Translations under genes and position numbers: made by a program
Notes under the pieces: generated by a model
What the model saw: the letters and a program-made list of their open reading frames with translations, nothing else
Database searches by the model: none
Told to the model about the DNA's origin: nothing
Part shown: positions 16,075-24,975 of the stretch, piece after piece
How the letters are laid out: each line of letters opens with the position of its first letter
Numbering within the stretch: the first letter of the stretch is position 1
Assembly: GCF_004403945.1 (NCBI RefSeq)
Contig: NZ_SOHM01000040.1
Location: 59,879 to 123,878 of the forward strand
Direction: 5' to 3'
Origin: Cryobacterium lactosi
Lineage (GTDB): Bacteria > Actinomycetota > Actinomycetes > Actinomycetales > Microbacteriaceae
DNA length: 64,000 bases

Positions 16075-17037
16075 ATGATTCAGGCACAGTCCCTGACCAA
16101 ACGCTACGGAAGAAAGACCGCCGTCGATGCCGTCGACTTCACCGTGCAGCCGGGTCGGGTGACCGGGTTCCTGGGCCCGAACGGTGCAGGCAAATCCACC
16201 ACCATGCGCATGATCGTCGGCCTCGACCGGCCCAGCCACGGCTCGGTCACCGTGAACGGCAAAATGTACCGCGAGCACAAGGCCCCCCTGCGTGAGGTCG
16301 GTGTGCTGCTCGACGCCAAGGCCATCCACACCGGCCGCAGCGCCTACAACCACCTGCTCGCCATGGCGGCCACCCACTCGATCCCGGCCAGCCGGGTGAA
16401 GGAGGTCATCGAGCTCACCGGCCTCGAATCCGTCGCCCGCAAGCGCGTCGGCGGGTTCTCGCTCGGCATGGGCCAGCGCCTCGGTATCGCCGCGGCCCTG
16501 CTCGGTGACCCGGCCACCCTGATCCTCGACGAACCCGTCAACGGACTCGACCCCGAGGGTGTGCAGTGGGTGCGCAATCTGGTGCGTCACCTCGCCGGCG
16601 AAGGCCGCACCATCCTGCTGTCCTCGCACCTCATGAGCGAAATGGCCGTCACCGCCGACCATCTCATCGTGCTCGGCCGCGGCCGGGTCATCGCTGATGC
16701 CCCGGTCGCCGACCTCATCGGCGCCGCCACCCGCAAGGCCGTGCGGGTACGTACGCCGTACGCCCCGGAACTGGCCGCGCTGTTCCCCGGCCCCGACGTC
16801 AGCGTGACTCGCTCCGAGAACGACCTGCTCGAGATCGTGGGCCTGTCCGCAGCCGAGATCGGCAATCAGGCCGCCCGCGCCGGCATCGCGCTGCACGAAC
16901 TCACCCCCATCAGCGCGTCCCTCGAGGAGGCCTACATGGCCCTCACCCAGAATGACGTCGAATACCGCACAGGCGGTTCGGCCGATGACCCCGCCGCTGA
17001 GCACCGCACGGCCGACCTCCAGGAGAGTGTCCGATGA
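16075..17037 (+). CDS. ABC transporter ATP-binding protein (ABC-2 type export)
   Basis: 320 residues from ATG 16075, with GGAAGAGGAA just upstream; an upstream in-frame ATG at 16003 lacks such a site. Walker A is GPNGAGKST (about 36-44). The signature is degenerate, FSLGMGQRLGIA. Walker B with catalytic Glu is LILDEPVNGLDPEG (about 147-160), and the switch His lies in LLSSHLMSEM. The C-terminal 80 residues form the variable domain typical of drug/bacitracin-type exporters. The gene overlaps the permease gene by ATGA. The pair should form a homodimeric-type exporter; the substrate is unknown. Confidence 0.92.
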   Translation: MIQAQSLTKRYGRKTAVDAVDFTVQPGRVTGFLGPNGAGKSTTMRMIVGLDRPSHGSVTVNGKMYREHKAPLREVGVLLDAKAIHTGRSAYNHLLAMAATHSIPASRVKEVIELTGLESVARKRVGGFSLGMGQRLGIAAALLGDPATLILDEPVNGLDPEGVQWVRNLVRHLAGEGRTILLSSHLMSEMAVTADHLIVLGRGRVIADAPVADLIGAATRKAVRVRTPYAPELAALFPGPDVSVTRSENDLLEIVGLSAAEIGNQAARAGIALHELTPISASLEEAYMALTQNDVEYRTGGSADDPAAEHRTADLQESVR

Positions 17038-17861
17038 CCACGACAGTGGCTTCCACCGCACCAGCCGCCACCCCCACCTTCGTGGCCTCCGGTTCCGCCC
17101 TCAGCCTCGCCGGCCTGCTGCGCTCCGAGTGGATCAAACTCCGTTCTGTGCGCTCCACCATCTGGTCCTACGCCACGGTCATCGTGATCTCGCTCCTCCT
17201 GGCGCTGCTGATGTCGAGCACCCTCACCCTCGATGGCAGGCAGGTCGCCGCGTCCGATCAGGCGAGCTGGATGATCCAGGTCTCCACGTTCGGGATCATC
17301 TTCGGCCAGCTCATCGTCGCCGTGCTCGGCGTGCTCTCGATCAGCGGGGAATACAGCACGGGCATGGTGCGGTCCAGCCTCACCGCGGTTCCCCGCCGAC
17401 TGCCTGTGCTGGCCGCCAAGGCCATCGTGTTGTTCGTCTGCACCTACATCATCGGACTGGTCAGCATTGTCGGCTCGTACCTGGTGGCCACGCCCATCAT
17501 GGCCGGCAAGGGTATCTCGGCCAGTCTGACCGATCCGGACCTGTTCCTTCCGCTGATGAGCGCCGCGCTGTATCTCTCACTGGTGGCGGTCTTCAGTCTC
17601 GGCCTCGGCACGATCCTGCGCAGCAGCGCGGGCGGTATCGCCGCCGCGCTCGGTGTCATCCTGCTGCTGCCCACGGTGTTGCAGCTCATTCCGGCGGAAT
17701 GGGTGGCGGACATGATGCCCTACATCCTCTCCAATGCGGGTACGGACAGCTTCGCCATGACCGGCACGATGGAGCCGTGGCAGAACATCCTCATCGTGCT
17801 CGGATGGGTAGCCGTCTCGCTCGCAGGTGCGGCGGTGCTGCTCAAACGTCGGGACGCCTGA
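17034..17861 (+). CDS. ABC-2 type permease
   Basis: 275 residues, ATG 17034 overlapping the ATPase stop. After an Ala/Thr-rich N-terminus comes LLRSEWIKLRSVRSTIWSY, the cytoplasmic elbow typical of ABC-2 permeases. Six hydrophobic segments are visible, for example VIVISLLLALLMSS, FGIIFGQLIVAVLGVLSIS, ALYLSLVAVFSLGLGTILRSS, and ILIVLGWVAVSLAGAAVLL. The motif ISGEYSTGMVRSSLTAVPRR is the conserved coupling region of this family. It ends in KRRDA. It is the partner of the preceding ATPase in a two-gene operon. Confidence 0.9.
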   Translation: MTTTVASTAPAATPTFVASGSALSLAGLLRSEWIKLRSVRSTIWSYATVIVISLLLALLMSSTLTLDGRQVAASDQASWMIQVSTFGIIFGQLIVAVLGVLSISGEYSTGMVRSSLTAVPRRLPVLAAKAIVLFVCTYIIGLVSIVGSYLVATPIMAGKGISASLTDPDLFLPLMSAALYLSLVAVFSLGLGTILRSSAGGIAAALGVILLLPTVLQLIPAEWVADMMPYILSNAGTDSFAMTGTMEPWQNILIVLGWVAVSLAGAAVLLKRRDA

Positions 17862-17879
17862 GCCGCAGCGGTTGCTTGT

Positions 17880-17905
17880 GGCGCACACCCCGTCGGATGT
17901 GCGCC
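17880..17905 (+). terminator. Hairpin after the ABC permease gene
   Basis: An 8-bp stem GGCGCACA (17880-17887) pairs with TGTGCGCC (17898-17905), 18 bases after the permease stop. No T-run follows, so it is a weak call. Confidence 0.45.
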
Positions 17906-17950
17906 GCGAGCCTCGAGTCACGCCCCCGGCCCGGGCCGTAGGCTCGAAGC

Positions 17951-18907
17951 ATGAGAGAGTTCTACCCCGAGATCGAACCGTACGACACCGGCATGCTCGA
18001 CGTCGGCGACGGCCATACCCTCTACTATGAGGTCTCCGGCAACCCGGACGGCAAGCCGGCGGTGTACCTGCACGGCGGCCCCGGCGGCGCGTCCAGCCCC
18101 ACCCAGCGGAGGGTGTTCGACCCGGAGAAGTACCGCATCGTGCTCTTCGACCAGCGCGGCTGCGGCCGAAGCACCCCGCACGCCAGCGAACCGGATGCGG
18201 ACCTGTCGAGCAACACGACCTGGCACCTGGTCGCCGATATCGAGCGTCTCCGCGAGCACCTCGGCATCGACCGCTGGCTGGTCTGCGGCGGCTCCTGGGG
18301 CAGCTCGCTGGGACTGGCCTACGCCGAGACGCACCCCGAGAAGGTCACCGAACTCGTGCTGCGGGGCATCTTCACCCTGCGCCCCATCGAGCTGGACTGG
18401 TTCTACGAGGGCGGCGCCGCGGCGATCTACCCCGACCTCTGGGAGGGCTTCATCGCCCCCGTCCCGGTCGACCAGCGCGGTCGCCTGATCGAGGCGTACA
18501 GCCGGCTGCTGCACGATCCCGACCAGTCCGTGCGGGAACGCGCCGGCGTCGCCTGGTCCACTTGGGAATCCTCCACCATCACACTGCTGCAGCAGCCGGA
18601 GACCATCGAGAGGTTCACCGAGCCGTCCTTCGCCGTGGCGTTCGCGCGAATTGAAAACCACTACTTCATGAACAAGGGGTGGTTCGAGCCGGAACAGCTG
18701 ATCCGGGACGCGTCCAAGCTCACGGACATTCCCGGCGTCATCGTGCAGGGCCGCTACGACATGTGTACGCCGGCATTCACCGCCTGGGCGCTGCACCAGG
18801 CCTGGCCGGAGGCCGACTTCCAGATGATTCCGGATGCCGGCCACTCGTTCGAAGAGCCCGGCATCCGCGCCGCGTTGCTCGACGCGACGGACCGCTTCGC
18901 CGGCTAG
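17951..18907 (+). CDS. pip: Proline iminopeptidase (alpha/beta hydrolase)
   Basis: 318 residues, the normal length for the family. Landmarks: HGGPGG (oxyanion region, about 40), FDQRGCGRSTPH, the nucleophile elbow GGSWGSSLGLAY (Ser about 114), WWxWE-like AWSTWESS in the cap, ENHYF (the Glu/His segment that holds the free amino terminus), GRYDMCTP (acid, about 269) and DAGHSFEEPG (His, about 297). It should remove N-terminal proline from peptides in the cytoplasm. It appears monocistronic and is followed by a hairpin terminator. Confidence 0.95.
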   Translation: MREFYPEIEPYDTGMLDVGDGHTLYYEVSGNPDGKPAVYLHGGPGGASSPTQRRVFDPEKYRIVLFDQRGCGRSTPHASEPDADLSSNTTWHLVADIERLREHLGIDRWLVCGGSWGSSLGLAYAETHPEKVTELVLRGIFTLRPIELDWFYEGGAAAIYPDLWEGFIAPVPVDQRGRLIEAYSRLLHDPDQSVRERAGVAWSTWESSTITLLQQPETIERFTEPSFAVAFARIENHYFMNKGWFEPEQLIRDASKLTDIPGVIVQGRYDMCTPAFTAWALHQAWPEADFQMIPDAGHSFEEPGIRAALLDATDRFAG

Positions 18908-18921
18908 CCACGCCGGGATCT

Positions 18922-18951
18922 GGGCGGCCCGTGTTGTCTGGCCGCCCTTGG
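18922..18951 (+). terminator. Intrinsic terminator after pip
   Basis: An 8-bp GC stem GGGCGGCC (18922-18929) pairs with GGCCGCCC (18940-18947), followed by TT. It is 15 bases past the pip stop. Confidence 0.65.
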
Positions 18952-19040
18952 CAGCAGGCCGGGACCGTGCCTAAATGGCAGGACCAGCGCACCGACAGGT
19001 TCGCTGATCCCGAAACGTCCCGAGCGGTAGGAACCCGACT

Positions 19041-19751
19041 ATGCGCCCAGCCGATGCCCGCAGCGCTGGCGCGCGCGGACGGCAGCGGTGGCAGGGGATC
19101 GGTGTGCTGGGCGTCAGCGGAGTCGCCATCGCCCTCTTCGTCGCGTCGCTGTCGCTGACGGCAGGCGGCACGTCCGCCGAGGCCGGTGCCACGGCCGTGA
19201 CCAGGCTGGGCTCTCTGGCGCTCAGCGAGTCCGGGGCAGCAGAGCCGCCAGACCCGCTCGGACCGGATGAGTCGGCCTCGGTGACGGCCGGTGCCGAGCC
19301 TGAGGCGCTGGAGCCGTTCGCGGCGGAATCTCCGCTGGTGGAGCTCCCATCGGTTCCGCTGACCGAGCAGGTCGCTCCCGTGCCCGGGCTGGTCTTCACG
19401 ATCGGCGCAGTCCGATCCGTCGACGTCATCGACCCTGGCGAGGGCGAGGGCGAGGGTGTTGCCGTGGCGCCGGCGCTGCGCCTGTCCGTGACCCTGCGGA
19501 ACGACACGAACGACACGGTGTCCCTGGAGTCCACGGCCGTGAGCCTCTACGCGGGGACCCAGCTGCTGCCGATGACCGCCCTGCCCGAGTCGCGCGGCGG
19601 CATGCTGCCCGAGTGGGTCCCCGCCGGGGCCACGGTCACGGGCCTGTACCTGTTCGCCGTGCCGGCCGAGGACCGGTCGTCGGTACGGGTTGTTGTTGAC
19701 TATGCGGTCGGCGCGCCGCGGGTCGTGTTCGCGGGTACGGTGCCCCGCTAG
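19041..19751 (+). CDS. Membrane-anchored or secreted protein of unknown function
   Basis: 236 residues; TAGGAA about 10 bases before ATG 19041. The N-terminus is basic and then hydrophobic (GIGVLGVSGVAIALFVASLSLTAGG), a signal anchor or uncleaved signal. An acidic Pro/Glu-rich spacer follows. The C-terminal 120 residues look beta-rich: VFTIGAVRSVDVIDPGE, then LRLSVTLRNDTNDTVSLES, and AGATVTGLYLFAVPAEDR. This pattern of a conserved-amount sandwich with N-x-T/S turns resembles DUF4352-like extracellular domains, but I cannot assign a family. It stands alone at the left border of the EPS locus. Confidence 0.6.
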   Translation: MRPADARSAGARGRQRWQGIGVLGVSGVAIALFVASLSLTAGGTSAEAGATAVTRLGSLALSESGAAEPPDPLGPDESASVTAGAEPEALEPFAAESPLVELPSVPLTEQVAPVPGLVFTIGAVRSVDVIDPGEGEGEGVAVAPALRLSVTLRNDTNDTVSLESTAVSLYAGTQLLPMTALPESRGGMLPEWVPAGATVTGLYLFAVPAEDRSSVRVVVDYAVGAPRVVFAGTVPR

Positions 19752-19831
19752 GACGCGCAGCGGCCACCCATAGCCTGTACCCGACGCGCGGGGGACCTCT
19801 CGATTGGGCATGCGAGTGCCCTGGATACGTA

Positions 19832-19847
19832 TACCTATATATAGGTA
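19832..19847. repeat. 16-bp perfect AT-rich palindrome
   Basis: TACCTATATATAGGTA is its own reverse complement. Such an AT-rich stretch stands out in this GC-rich DNA. It covers the stop codon of the minus-strand glycosyltransferase gene and marks the left end of the EPS locus. Function unknown: a weak terminator, a protein-binding site or a chance sequence. Confidence 0.5.
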
Positions 19848-20902
19848 CGCCCGCCGGCGTCCACCGGTTCGGGCCCGGGGACGGACGGTCCTGCGGTCCC
19901 TCTCACCAGTCGCAATGCGGTTGCGTAAGCTGCTCGGTGTTTGGCGGCGATGAGCGGCCAGGCCCGGGCCGACAGATCCGGCCGTTCGGCCCGGTGCGCC
20001 CGTTCTGCCCGGCACTCGGTGAGAGCGCCGTCAAGTATCCGGGCGGTCAACGCCCCGGTGTAGGTGAACACCCAGCCTCGACCTACTTCGGCACGCAGCG
20101 CGCGGGTGGCGGCGTTCGCCGGCACCAGAACCGGCCGGGCCAACGACAGCGCGAGCACCGAAGCCTCCGATCCGTATAGGTCTTGGTAGGGCAGGATGAC
20201 CAGTTCCGCCTGGGCGATCTCCGCGGCCAGCTCGGAATCGCTGAGATGGCCCAGCGAGACGCTGACGCGGTCGTCGTCCAGGGCGGCCAGCAGCACCTCC
20301 GCGCCGATATCGGTACTGATGGGCGTGCCGACCACACGCAGGGAGATCGGCCCACCATCGGGGCCGAAGGGGAGGGCGGTGAAGGCCTGGACCAGGTCCG
20401 GAACCCCCTTGTGCGGACGGATGAGCCCGGAGTAGAGCAGCCGGCCCGGCACCGAGGATGCGGCGCCGGCCTCGTCGAACCAGTACCTGTAGTCGCCGTG
20501 CTCGATGGTTCGGGCCACAGCGCCGTCCGGAACGGGTGTGGCCGGGTTGAGGCGGATCCACAGGGCGGTGCGCCGGTCGAGCCGTGCCAATAAGGCACGG
20601 TCGATCCGGCTGCCGGACCGGTGACTGTGGGCGTCGTGCAGGGTTCGCACGACCGCTGTCCGGTGCCGGCGAGCCCAGAGCCTCAGCAGCAGGGCGCGGA
20701 ACAACATCCTCCTCAGCGCCGACGAAGAACCGGGCAGCAACGACTCCGGCCAGTGCACGTGGAACACATCATAGGGAACGCCGAGGGCGCGGCGCCAGGT
20801 GAAGCCGAGCACCTCGGTTTCCGGGCCCAGCTGGGCACCGAGCTGTACGAGGTAGGGGTTGGTGGTGCCCTGGCCGGTCCGGAAGGACTGCAGGACTCGC
20901 AT
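19835..20902 (-). CDS. GT4-like glycosyltransferase
   Basis: 355 residues from ATG 20902, chosen because it overlaps the upstream stop (TGATG); the open frame continues further upstream inside the next gene. The N-terminal half has MRVLQSFRTGQGTTNPYLVQL and the FHVHWPESLLPG segment (substrate side). The C-terminal half has RLLYSGLIRPHKGVPDLVQAF, LRVVGTPIS, VSLGHLSDSELAAEIAQAELVILPYQDLYGSEASVLALSLARPVL, a GT-B nucleotide-sugar-binding fold with the usual E-x7-E-like region replaced by YGSEASV. It probably adds one sugar to the lipid-linked repeat unit in the cytoplasm. It is the last gene of a four-gene minus-strand operon. Confidence 0.82.
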   Translation of the reverse strand: MRVLQSFRTGQGTTNPYLVQLGAQLGPETEVLGFTWRRALGVPYDVFHVHWPESLLPGSSSALRRMLFRALLLRLWARRHRTAVVRTLHDAHSHRSGSRIDRALLARLDRRTALWIRLNPATPVPDGAVARTIEHGDYRYWFDEAGAASSVPGRLLYSGLIRPHKGVPDLVQAFTALPFGPDGGPISLRVVGTPISTDIGAEVLLAALDDDRVSVSLGHLSDSELAAEIAQAELVILPYQDLYGSEASVLALSLARPVLVPANAATRALRAEVGRGWVFTYTGALTARILDGALTECRAERAHRAERPDLSARAWPLIAAKHRAAYATALRLVRGTAGPSVPGPEPVDAGGRTYI

Positions 20903-21855
20903 CAATGAACCGCTGATTTCGCCGCCGTCACGGGTGGATACGATCCAGAGCCGGTCAGCGGAATGGTGAGCGTCCGGATGGCCAGGGCGGCGCCCGCCCC
21001 GGTGCCACGCACTGCCGCAGCCACGAGCGGTGCGCCGGATCGGGCCGCACCGCGACCGGTCCCGCTTCGCAGGACCGTCATCGCGTAGACCGGGCTGAGC
21101 AGAAGCCAGCGGATGAGATGCCGACGGCTCAGGTGCCGTGCAGCGAAGGCCAGCCGATTTCGGCAGGCGGAATAGACCTGCAACGGCGCCCGCAGCGCGG
21201 GGCCCTGGCCGCATTCCTCGCGAACGACCCAGATGTCCTCCCGAACGGCCAGGGATCCGCCGGCGGCCACGCACCGCCAGGACAGGTCGACATCTTCCCA
21301 GTGCAGGAAGTAGCTCTCGTCGAAGCCATCCAACCAGTCCCACAGGCCTGCGTGGATCATCAGGCAGGCACCGCTCAGCCAGCCGGCCGGTGCGGCACTG
21401 TCGGCCGCGCCGCCGTTACGGGTCAGGCCCCGACGGATGTCCACGGTGCCGCCGCCGAACCAAACAGTGCCGTTGGGGCGCAGAATGCGCGGGCTGACCA
21501 GCCGTTGGGGGTTCGAGGCGCAGTCCAGGGCCAGCGCGGAAAGCGCCGGCTCGTCGATGCGCACGGCCGGATCGAGCACCAGCAGGAGCCGGCACCCACG
21601 CGAGCGCAGCAGGCGCACTCCGGCATTCACCGCGGCGGCGAAGCCGAGGTCGAGCCCCGGGGCGAGCAACGTCCAGCCTTCCCGCTCGCAGACTGCCGTC
21701 GTCGCCTCGCGCTCTGCGAGCCCGGAAAAATTGTCGACAATGACGACCCGCCGGAGCGGCACCTGCCGTCCGAGTTCGACGAGGTTGCGTTCGAGAAGCG
21801 CGGGGTCCCCGTAGGCGACCACCACAACGCCCAGGTCAGGCGGCAGGGGCGTCAC
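20902..21855 (-). CDS. GT2 family glycosyltransferase
   Basis: 317 residues from GTG 21855, which overlaps the previous stop (GTGA); an ATG further up at 21909 lies inside the previous gene. The GT-A start is LGVVVVAYGDPALLERNL, followed by RRVVIVDNFSG. The diphosphonucleotide/metal region is LLLVLDPAVRIDEP; the usual DxD is reduced to D-P-A. Then FGGGTVDIR, WLSGACLMIHAGLWDWLDGFDESYFLHWEDVDLSWRC, the acceptor-side ED motif typical of rhamnosyltransferase-like GT2 enzymes. It probably transfers a deoxysugar or hexose during repeat-unit assembly. Confidence 0.85.
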   Translation of the reverse strand: MTPLPPDLGVVVVAYGDPALLERNLVELGRQVPLRRVVIVDNFSGLAEREATTAVCEREGWTLLAPGLDLGFAAAVNAGVRLLRSRGCRLLLVLDPAVRIDEPALSALALDCASNPQRLVSPRILRPNGTVWFGGGTVDIRRGLTRNGGAADSAAPAGWLSGACLMIHAGLWDWLDGFDESYFLHWEDVDLSWRCVAAGGSLAVREDIWVVREECGQGPALRAPLQVYSACRNRLAFAARHLSRRHLIRWLLLSPVYAMTVLRSGTGRGAARSGAPLVAAAVRGTGAGAALAIRTLTIPLTGSGSYPPVTAAKSAVH

Positions 21856-23114
21856 GGAGTGCCTCGCGCCGCAGTGCTCTGCCCGCGTGCGCCGTCGGAT
21901 TCCTTCCATCGTGACCGAGCGGCCCGGCCCGGACTCAACCCCTGGGTGCTGTACCCCGAGACAAGGCGCCGGGCGAGGTCTTCGTAGCCGTCGGTGACGT
22001 GGCCCCAGTTGTAGCGGGAGGCGGCCCGGCGCTGCAGAGCCTCACTGACCTCCTGGGTGTGATGCGGGTTCAGCTCGGCATCTTCGATCAGTGCGGCGAG
22101 TGTCGCTGCGTCGTGGAAGTACGCTCCATAGACGCCGAGAACGTCGCGGTTGAAACTGACGTCCCAGGCGATCGCGGCGGTCCTGGCTCCCATCGCACGC
22201 AGCAGCGACGGGTTCGTCCCGCCAACTGAATGACCGTGCAGATAGCTGACCGAGTGTGCATACAGCTGGTCGAGTTGGTCCTGGTCCCACAGCTTGCCGA
22301 GCAATCGCACGCGCGGGTCGTGTGCGAGGGCAGTGATCTTTCGTGCGTGCGCGCCCGGGTTCGGGGCGGAGCCCACCACCACCAGGGGCAGCGCGGCGCT
22401 GCTTCGCCGGTAGCCGTCGATGATGACGTCAACGTGGTTCTCCGGTTCGAAGCGGGCCACGACGAGGTGGTACCCGTTGGGTGTCAGCCCGAGTTCGGCC
22501 AGGCGAGTCGCCGGTGGGTTCTGCAGCAGGTGGGTGCCATAGCCGATCAGTTCGGTGGGGATTGCGAACTCGGCGCGGTAGTAGTCGACGATCCCCGGTG
22601 CATCGGCGATGAGGGCGTCGGCGCAGCGCGCCGACAGCTGCTCCGCCCACCGATAGTAGCGCCGTGCCGTGCCACCCCATTTGTCGCGCTTCCACTCCAG
22701 CCCGTCCACGTGCACACCGGTCGGGATGCCGCGTCTGCGCAGCAGCGGAACGAACGGTGCGTTCGCTGAGTTGAAGACGAACGCGGTGTCCGGGCGCGCC
22801 CCGGTGCTGGCGTGCAGCACCGAGAGCGCCGTATGGCTGAGCGCTTCGAGGTGCCCCAGCCGCGCTGCCGGCAGGTGCACGAGTCGCATCCCCAGGTGCA
22901 TGGAGTCCGGCGGAACCGGGGCCGGCGTTGACCGGCGGGAACGGCAGTAGACGGTCACGGCGTGCCCGCGATCGACCAGTCGCCGACCCACCTCCTCGAC
23001 AGCGGTCTCGAACCCGCCGAAAGCGGCAGGCACACCGCGGGTGCCGATCATCGCGATGCGCAACGCCTGCACACTGGAACGAGCCTCCGGATCGGAGCTG
23101 TCCTGGGCTCCCAT
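21852..23114 (-). CDS. GT4 glycosyltransferase with DUF1972-type N-terminus
   Basis: 420 residues. After 18 variable residues comes RIAMIGTRGVPAAFGGFETAVEEVGRRL, the hallmark of DUF1972-type glycosyltransferases (rhamnosyltransferase-like). The middle contains HVDGLEWKRDKWGGTARRYYRWAEQLSARCADALIADAPGI. The C-terminal nucleotide-sugar half has YHLVVARFEPENHVD and VVVGSAPN, then SYLHGHSVGGTNPSLLRAMGA, with the glycine-rich acceptor loop. A cytoplasmic enzyme acting after the priming step is likely. Coupled to both neighbours: the start lies one base after the priming-transferase stop region, and the end overlaps the next start. Confidence 0.88.
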   Translation of the reverse strand: MGAQDSSDPEARSSVQALRIAMIGTRGVPAAFGGFETAVEEVGRRLVDRGHAVTVYCRSRRSTPAPVPPDSMHLGMRLVHLPAARLGHLEALSHTALSVLHASTGARPDTAFVFNSANAPFVPLLRRRGIPTGVHVDGLEWKRDKWGGTARRYYRWAEQLSARCADALIADAPGIVDYYRAEFAIPTELIGYGTHLLQNPPATRLAELGLTPNGYHLVVARFEPENHVDVIIDGYRRSSAALPLVVVGSAPNPGAHARKITALAHDPRVRLLGKLWDQDQLDQLYAHSVSYLHGHSVGGTNPSLLRAMGARTAAIAWDVSFNRDVLGVYGAYFHDAATLAALIEDAELNPHHTQEVSEALQRRAASRYNWGHVTDGYEDLARRLVSGYSTQGLSPGRAARSRWKESDGARGQSTAARGTP

Positions 23115-23115
23115 C

Positions 23116-24672
23116 TCAGTAGGCCCCCTCGGGCCGGATGACGATCTTCACGGTTCGCCAGATGATCATCAGGTCGCCGGCAAGCGACCAGTTCTCCACA
23201 TAGTAGAGGTCGAGCCGGACGCTCTCCTCCCAGCTGAGGTTCGAGCGTCCGTTGACCTGCCACATGCCGGTGAGACCGGGCTTGATGTAGAGCCGGCGGT
23301 GCATGTGCGTCTCGTAGTTCTCCACCTCGGCGGGCAACGGTGGGCGGGGCCCGACCAGGCTCATCTGGCCGACGACGATGTTCCACAGCTGTGGCAATTC
23401 GTCCAGGGAGTACTTGCGCAGGACACGGCCGACCCTGGTGATGCGCGGGTCGCTGCGTATCTTGAAAAGCACCCCGGACCCCTCGTTCTGATCCAGCAGC
23501 CCGGCCAGGTCGTCTTCGGCAGTCCGCACCATCGAGCGCACCTTGAGCATGGGGAAGGTCTGGCCGTTTCGTCCGACCCGTTCCTGCCGGAAGAGCACCG
23601 GCCCGGGGCTGTCCAGCTTGACCAGGATGCCGATCACAACGAGGAGCGGGCTGATCACGAGCAGGGCGGCGCCGCCGAGGGTGATATCGAGCGCGCGTTT
23701 GAGCACATGCTTGGCACCGTCGTACTGGGGGATCTCCACGTGGATGAGGGGTAGGCCCTCGACCGGGCGGAAGTGGATGCGGGGACCGGCGACATCGGTC
23801 AACCGACTGGACAGGACGAGCTCGGCAGACGTCTTCTCGAGGTCCCAGCCCAGGTTGCGAATGAATGTGCTTCCCAGGCTCGGATGCCCGGCGACGATGA
23901 CGGCGTCGACTCCCAGCGACTGCGCCGCGGCGGCGACGTGGGCGAAATCGGACACCACGGGAACCCGGTGGCCGGCCGAGGTCACACTCGTCGTGTTCTC
24001 ACCCTCCAGCGCCGCGCCGACCACCTGGTAGGCGGCGCCGGATTTCTCGTTGATCTGCTGCACGACGTACTCGATGTCCTCCCGGCCGCCGACGACGATG
24101 GCGCGGGCGAGGTAATGGCCGAACCTTCGCTGCCGGATCAACCACTTACGCCACAGCCAGCGCTCAAGGACCAATGCGGCAACCCCGAACGGCAGGGCGA
24201 CGACGAAGTAGGCGCGGGCCGTGTCGACCTGCAACAGCAGGAACGCGATGGCGAGCATGCCGAAGGTGAGCGCGCTGGCGTTGATCACGAGCTTGTATTC
24301 GGTGGCTCCCACCGCGACAACCCGGGGGTCCCTGGTCCGGAAGGTTGAAAGCGTGACGATCCAGATGCCGACCACGAGGGCGATGATCGCCCAGGTGGAG
24401 AGCGGGAGTACTCTGGCGGTCGTGATCGGGGTCGCCAGGGCGAACCGGGCCAGGAAGGCTCCGGCGACGGCAGTGATGATCACCGCGGCATCCGTGAGTT
24501 GGAGTTTGGTGCGATAGCTTCGCGCCCACGCCGCGCCGGACAGTCCGACGGCAGCGTCGGGAACGATGGGGGCATGCGCGACCGGGGCTGTGGTCCTGAC
24601 CAGGCGCAGTGGGGCACGGTAGGCCCCCGCAAGAGCGCCGGCACCGGCGGATTGCTGCTTCGGCGTGCTCAT
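23116..24672 (-). CDS. Polyprenyl-phosphate sugar-1-phosphate transferase (priming glycosyltransferase, WbaP/ExoY type)
   Basis: 518 residues from ATG 24672; the frame stays open for about 220 bases upstream, but that stretch holds the conserved leader. The N-terminal half has four to five hydrophobic segments. A soluble Rossmann-like part follows ([19 protein letters not shown]). The C-terminal catalytic domain starts [21 protein letters not shown] (membrane hairpin), then [59 protein letters not shown], and [12 protein letters not shown], ending in VIRPEGAY. It attaches the first sugar phosphate, often glucose or galactose, to undecaprenyl phosphate. It heads the left minus-strand operon. 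Confidence 0.93.
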   Translation of the reverse strand: MSTPKQQSAGAGALAGAYRAPLRLVRTTAPVAHAPIVPDAAVGLSGAAWARSYRTKLQLTDAAVIITAVAGAFLARFALATPITTARVLPLSTWAIIALVVGIWIVTLSTFRTRDPRVVAVGATEYKLVINASALTFGMLAIAFLLLQVDTARAYFVVALPFGVAALVLERWLWRKWLIRQRRFGHYLARAIVVGGREDIEYVVQQINEKSGAAYQVVGAALEGENTTSVTSAGHRVPVVSDFAHVAAAAQSLGVDAVIVAGHPSLGSTFIRNLGWDLEKTSAELVLSSRLTDVAGPRIHFRPVEGLPLIHVEIPQYDGAKHVLKRALDITLGGAALLVISPLLVVIGILVKLDSPGPVLFRQERVGRNGQTFPMLKVRSMVRTAEDDLAGLLDQNEGSGVLFKIRSDPRITRVGRVLRKYSLDELPQLWNIVVGQMSLVGPRPPLPAEVENYETHMHRRLYIKPGLTGMWQVNGRSNLSWEESVRLDLYYVENWSLAGDLMIIWRTVKIVIRPEGAY

Positions 24673-24801
24673 CCGAGGCCGGCGCTTCCGGCCGGAGGCC
24701 GGGCAGGCCGAGCGCGGTCGACACCTGCCGTTGTCGGCATGGGCGTATTTCTGGGTCGACGAATAGGTCGACACGTCACAGACGTATTCACTGAGGGGTC
24801 C

Positions 24802-24842
24802 CCTGCATTTCGGGTTTACAGGTTCTAGCGGGTAGTGGAGCT
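24802..24842 (-). promoter_or_regulatory. Conserved EPS leader block M1
   Basis: 41-bp block with CCTGCA at one end, TTTCGGGTT and ACAGGT inside and GGAGCT at the other end (plus-strand reading). A block of the same 41-bp length with the same four landmarks lies at 58477-58517, also upstream of a minus-strand gene. Here it is 130-170 bases upstream of the priming-transferase start. It may include promoter or regulator-binding sequence. Confidence 0.55.
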
Positions 24843-24878
24843 GGTGGCGCGGTGACACGGACGGGTTGGCGAGTATCA

Positions 24879-24902
24879 CGTGAGGGATTCTCATCCCTCA
24901 CG
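24879..24902. promoter_or_regulatory. Inverted repeat in the divergent EPS control region
   Basis: CGTGAGGGAT (24879-24888), TCTC loop, and its exact complement (24893-24902). There is no T-run on either side, so an operator is as likely as a terminator hairpin. Confidence 0.5.
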
Positions 24903-24975
24903 ACGTGACCATACCTGCTCCGCATTTTCCGCGCTGTGACCTGAACAGGGGTCAGATCAGGGGATCTGCAGGTGA

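Noticed and set aside
23116..24894. 592-residue version of the priming transferase starting at 24894
   Set aside because: The extra 74 residues cover the conserved non-coding block M1 and an inverted repeat and lack hydrophobic or conserved character.
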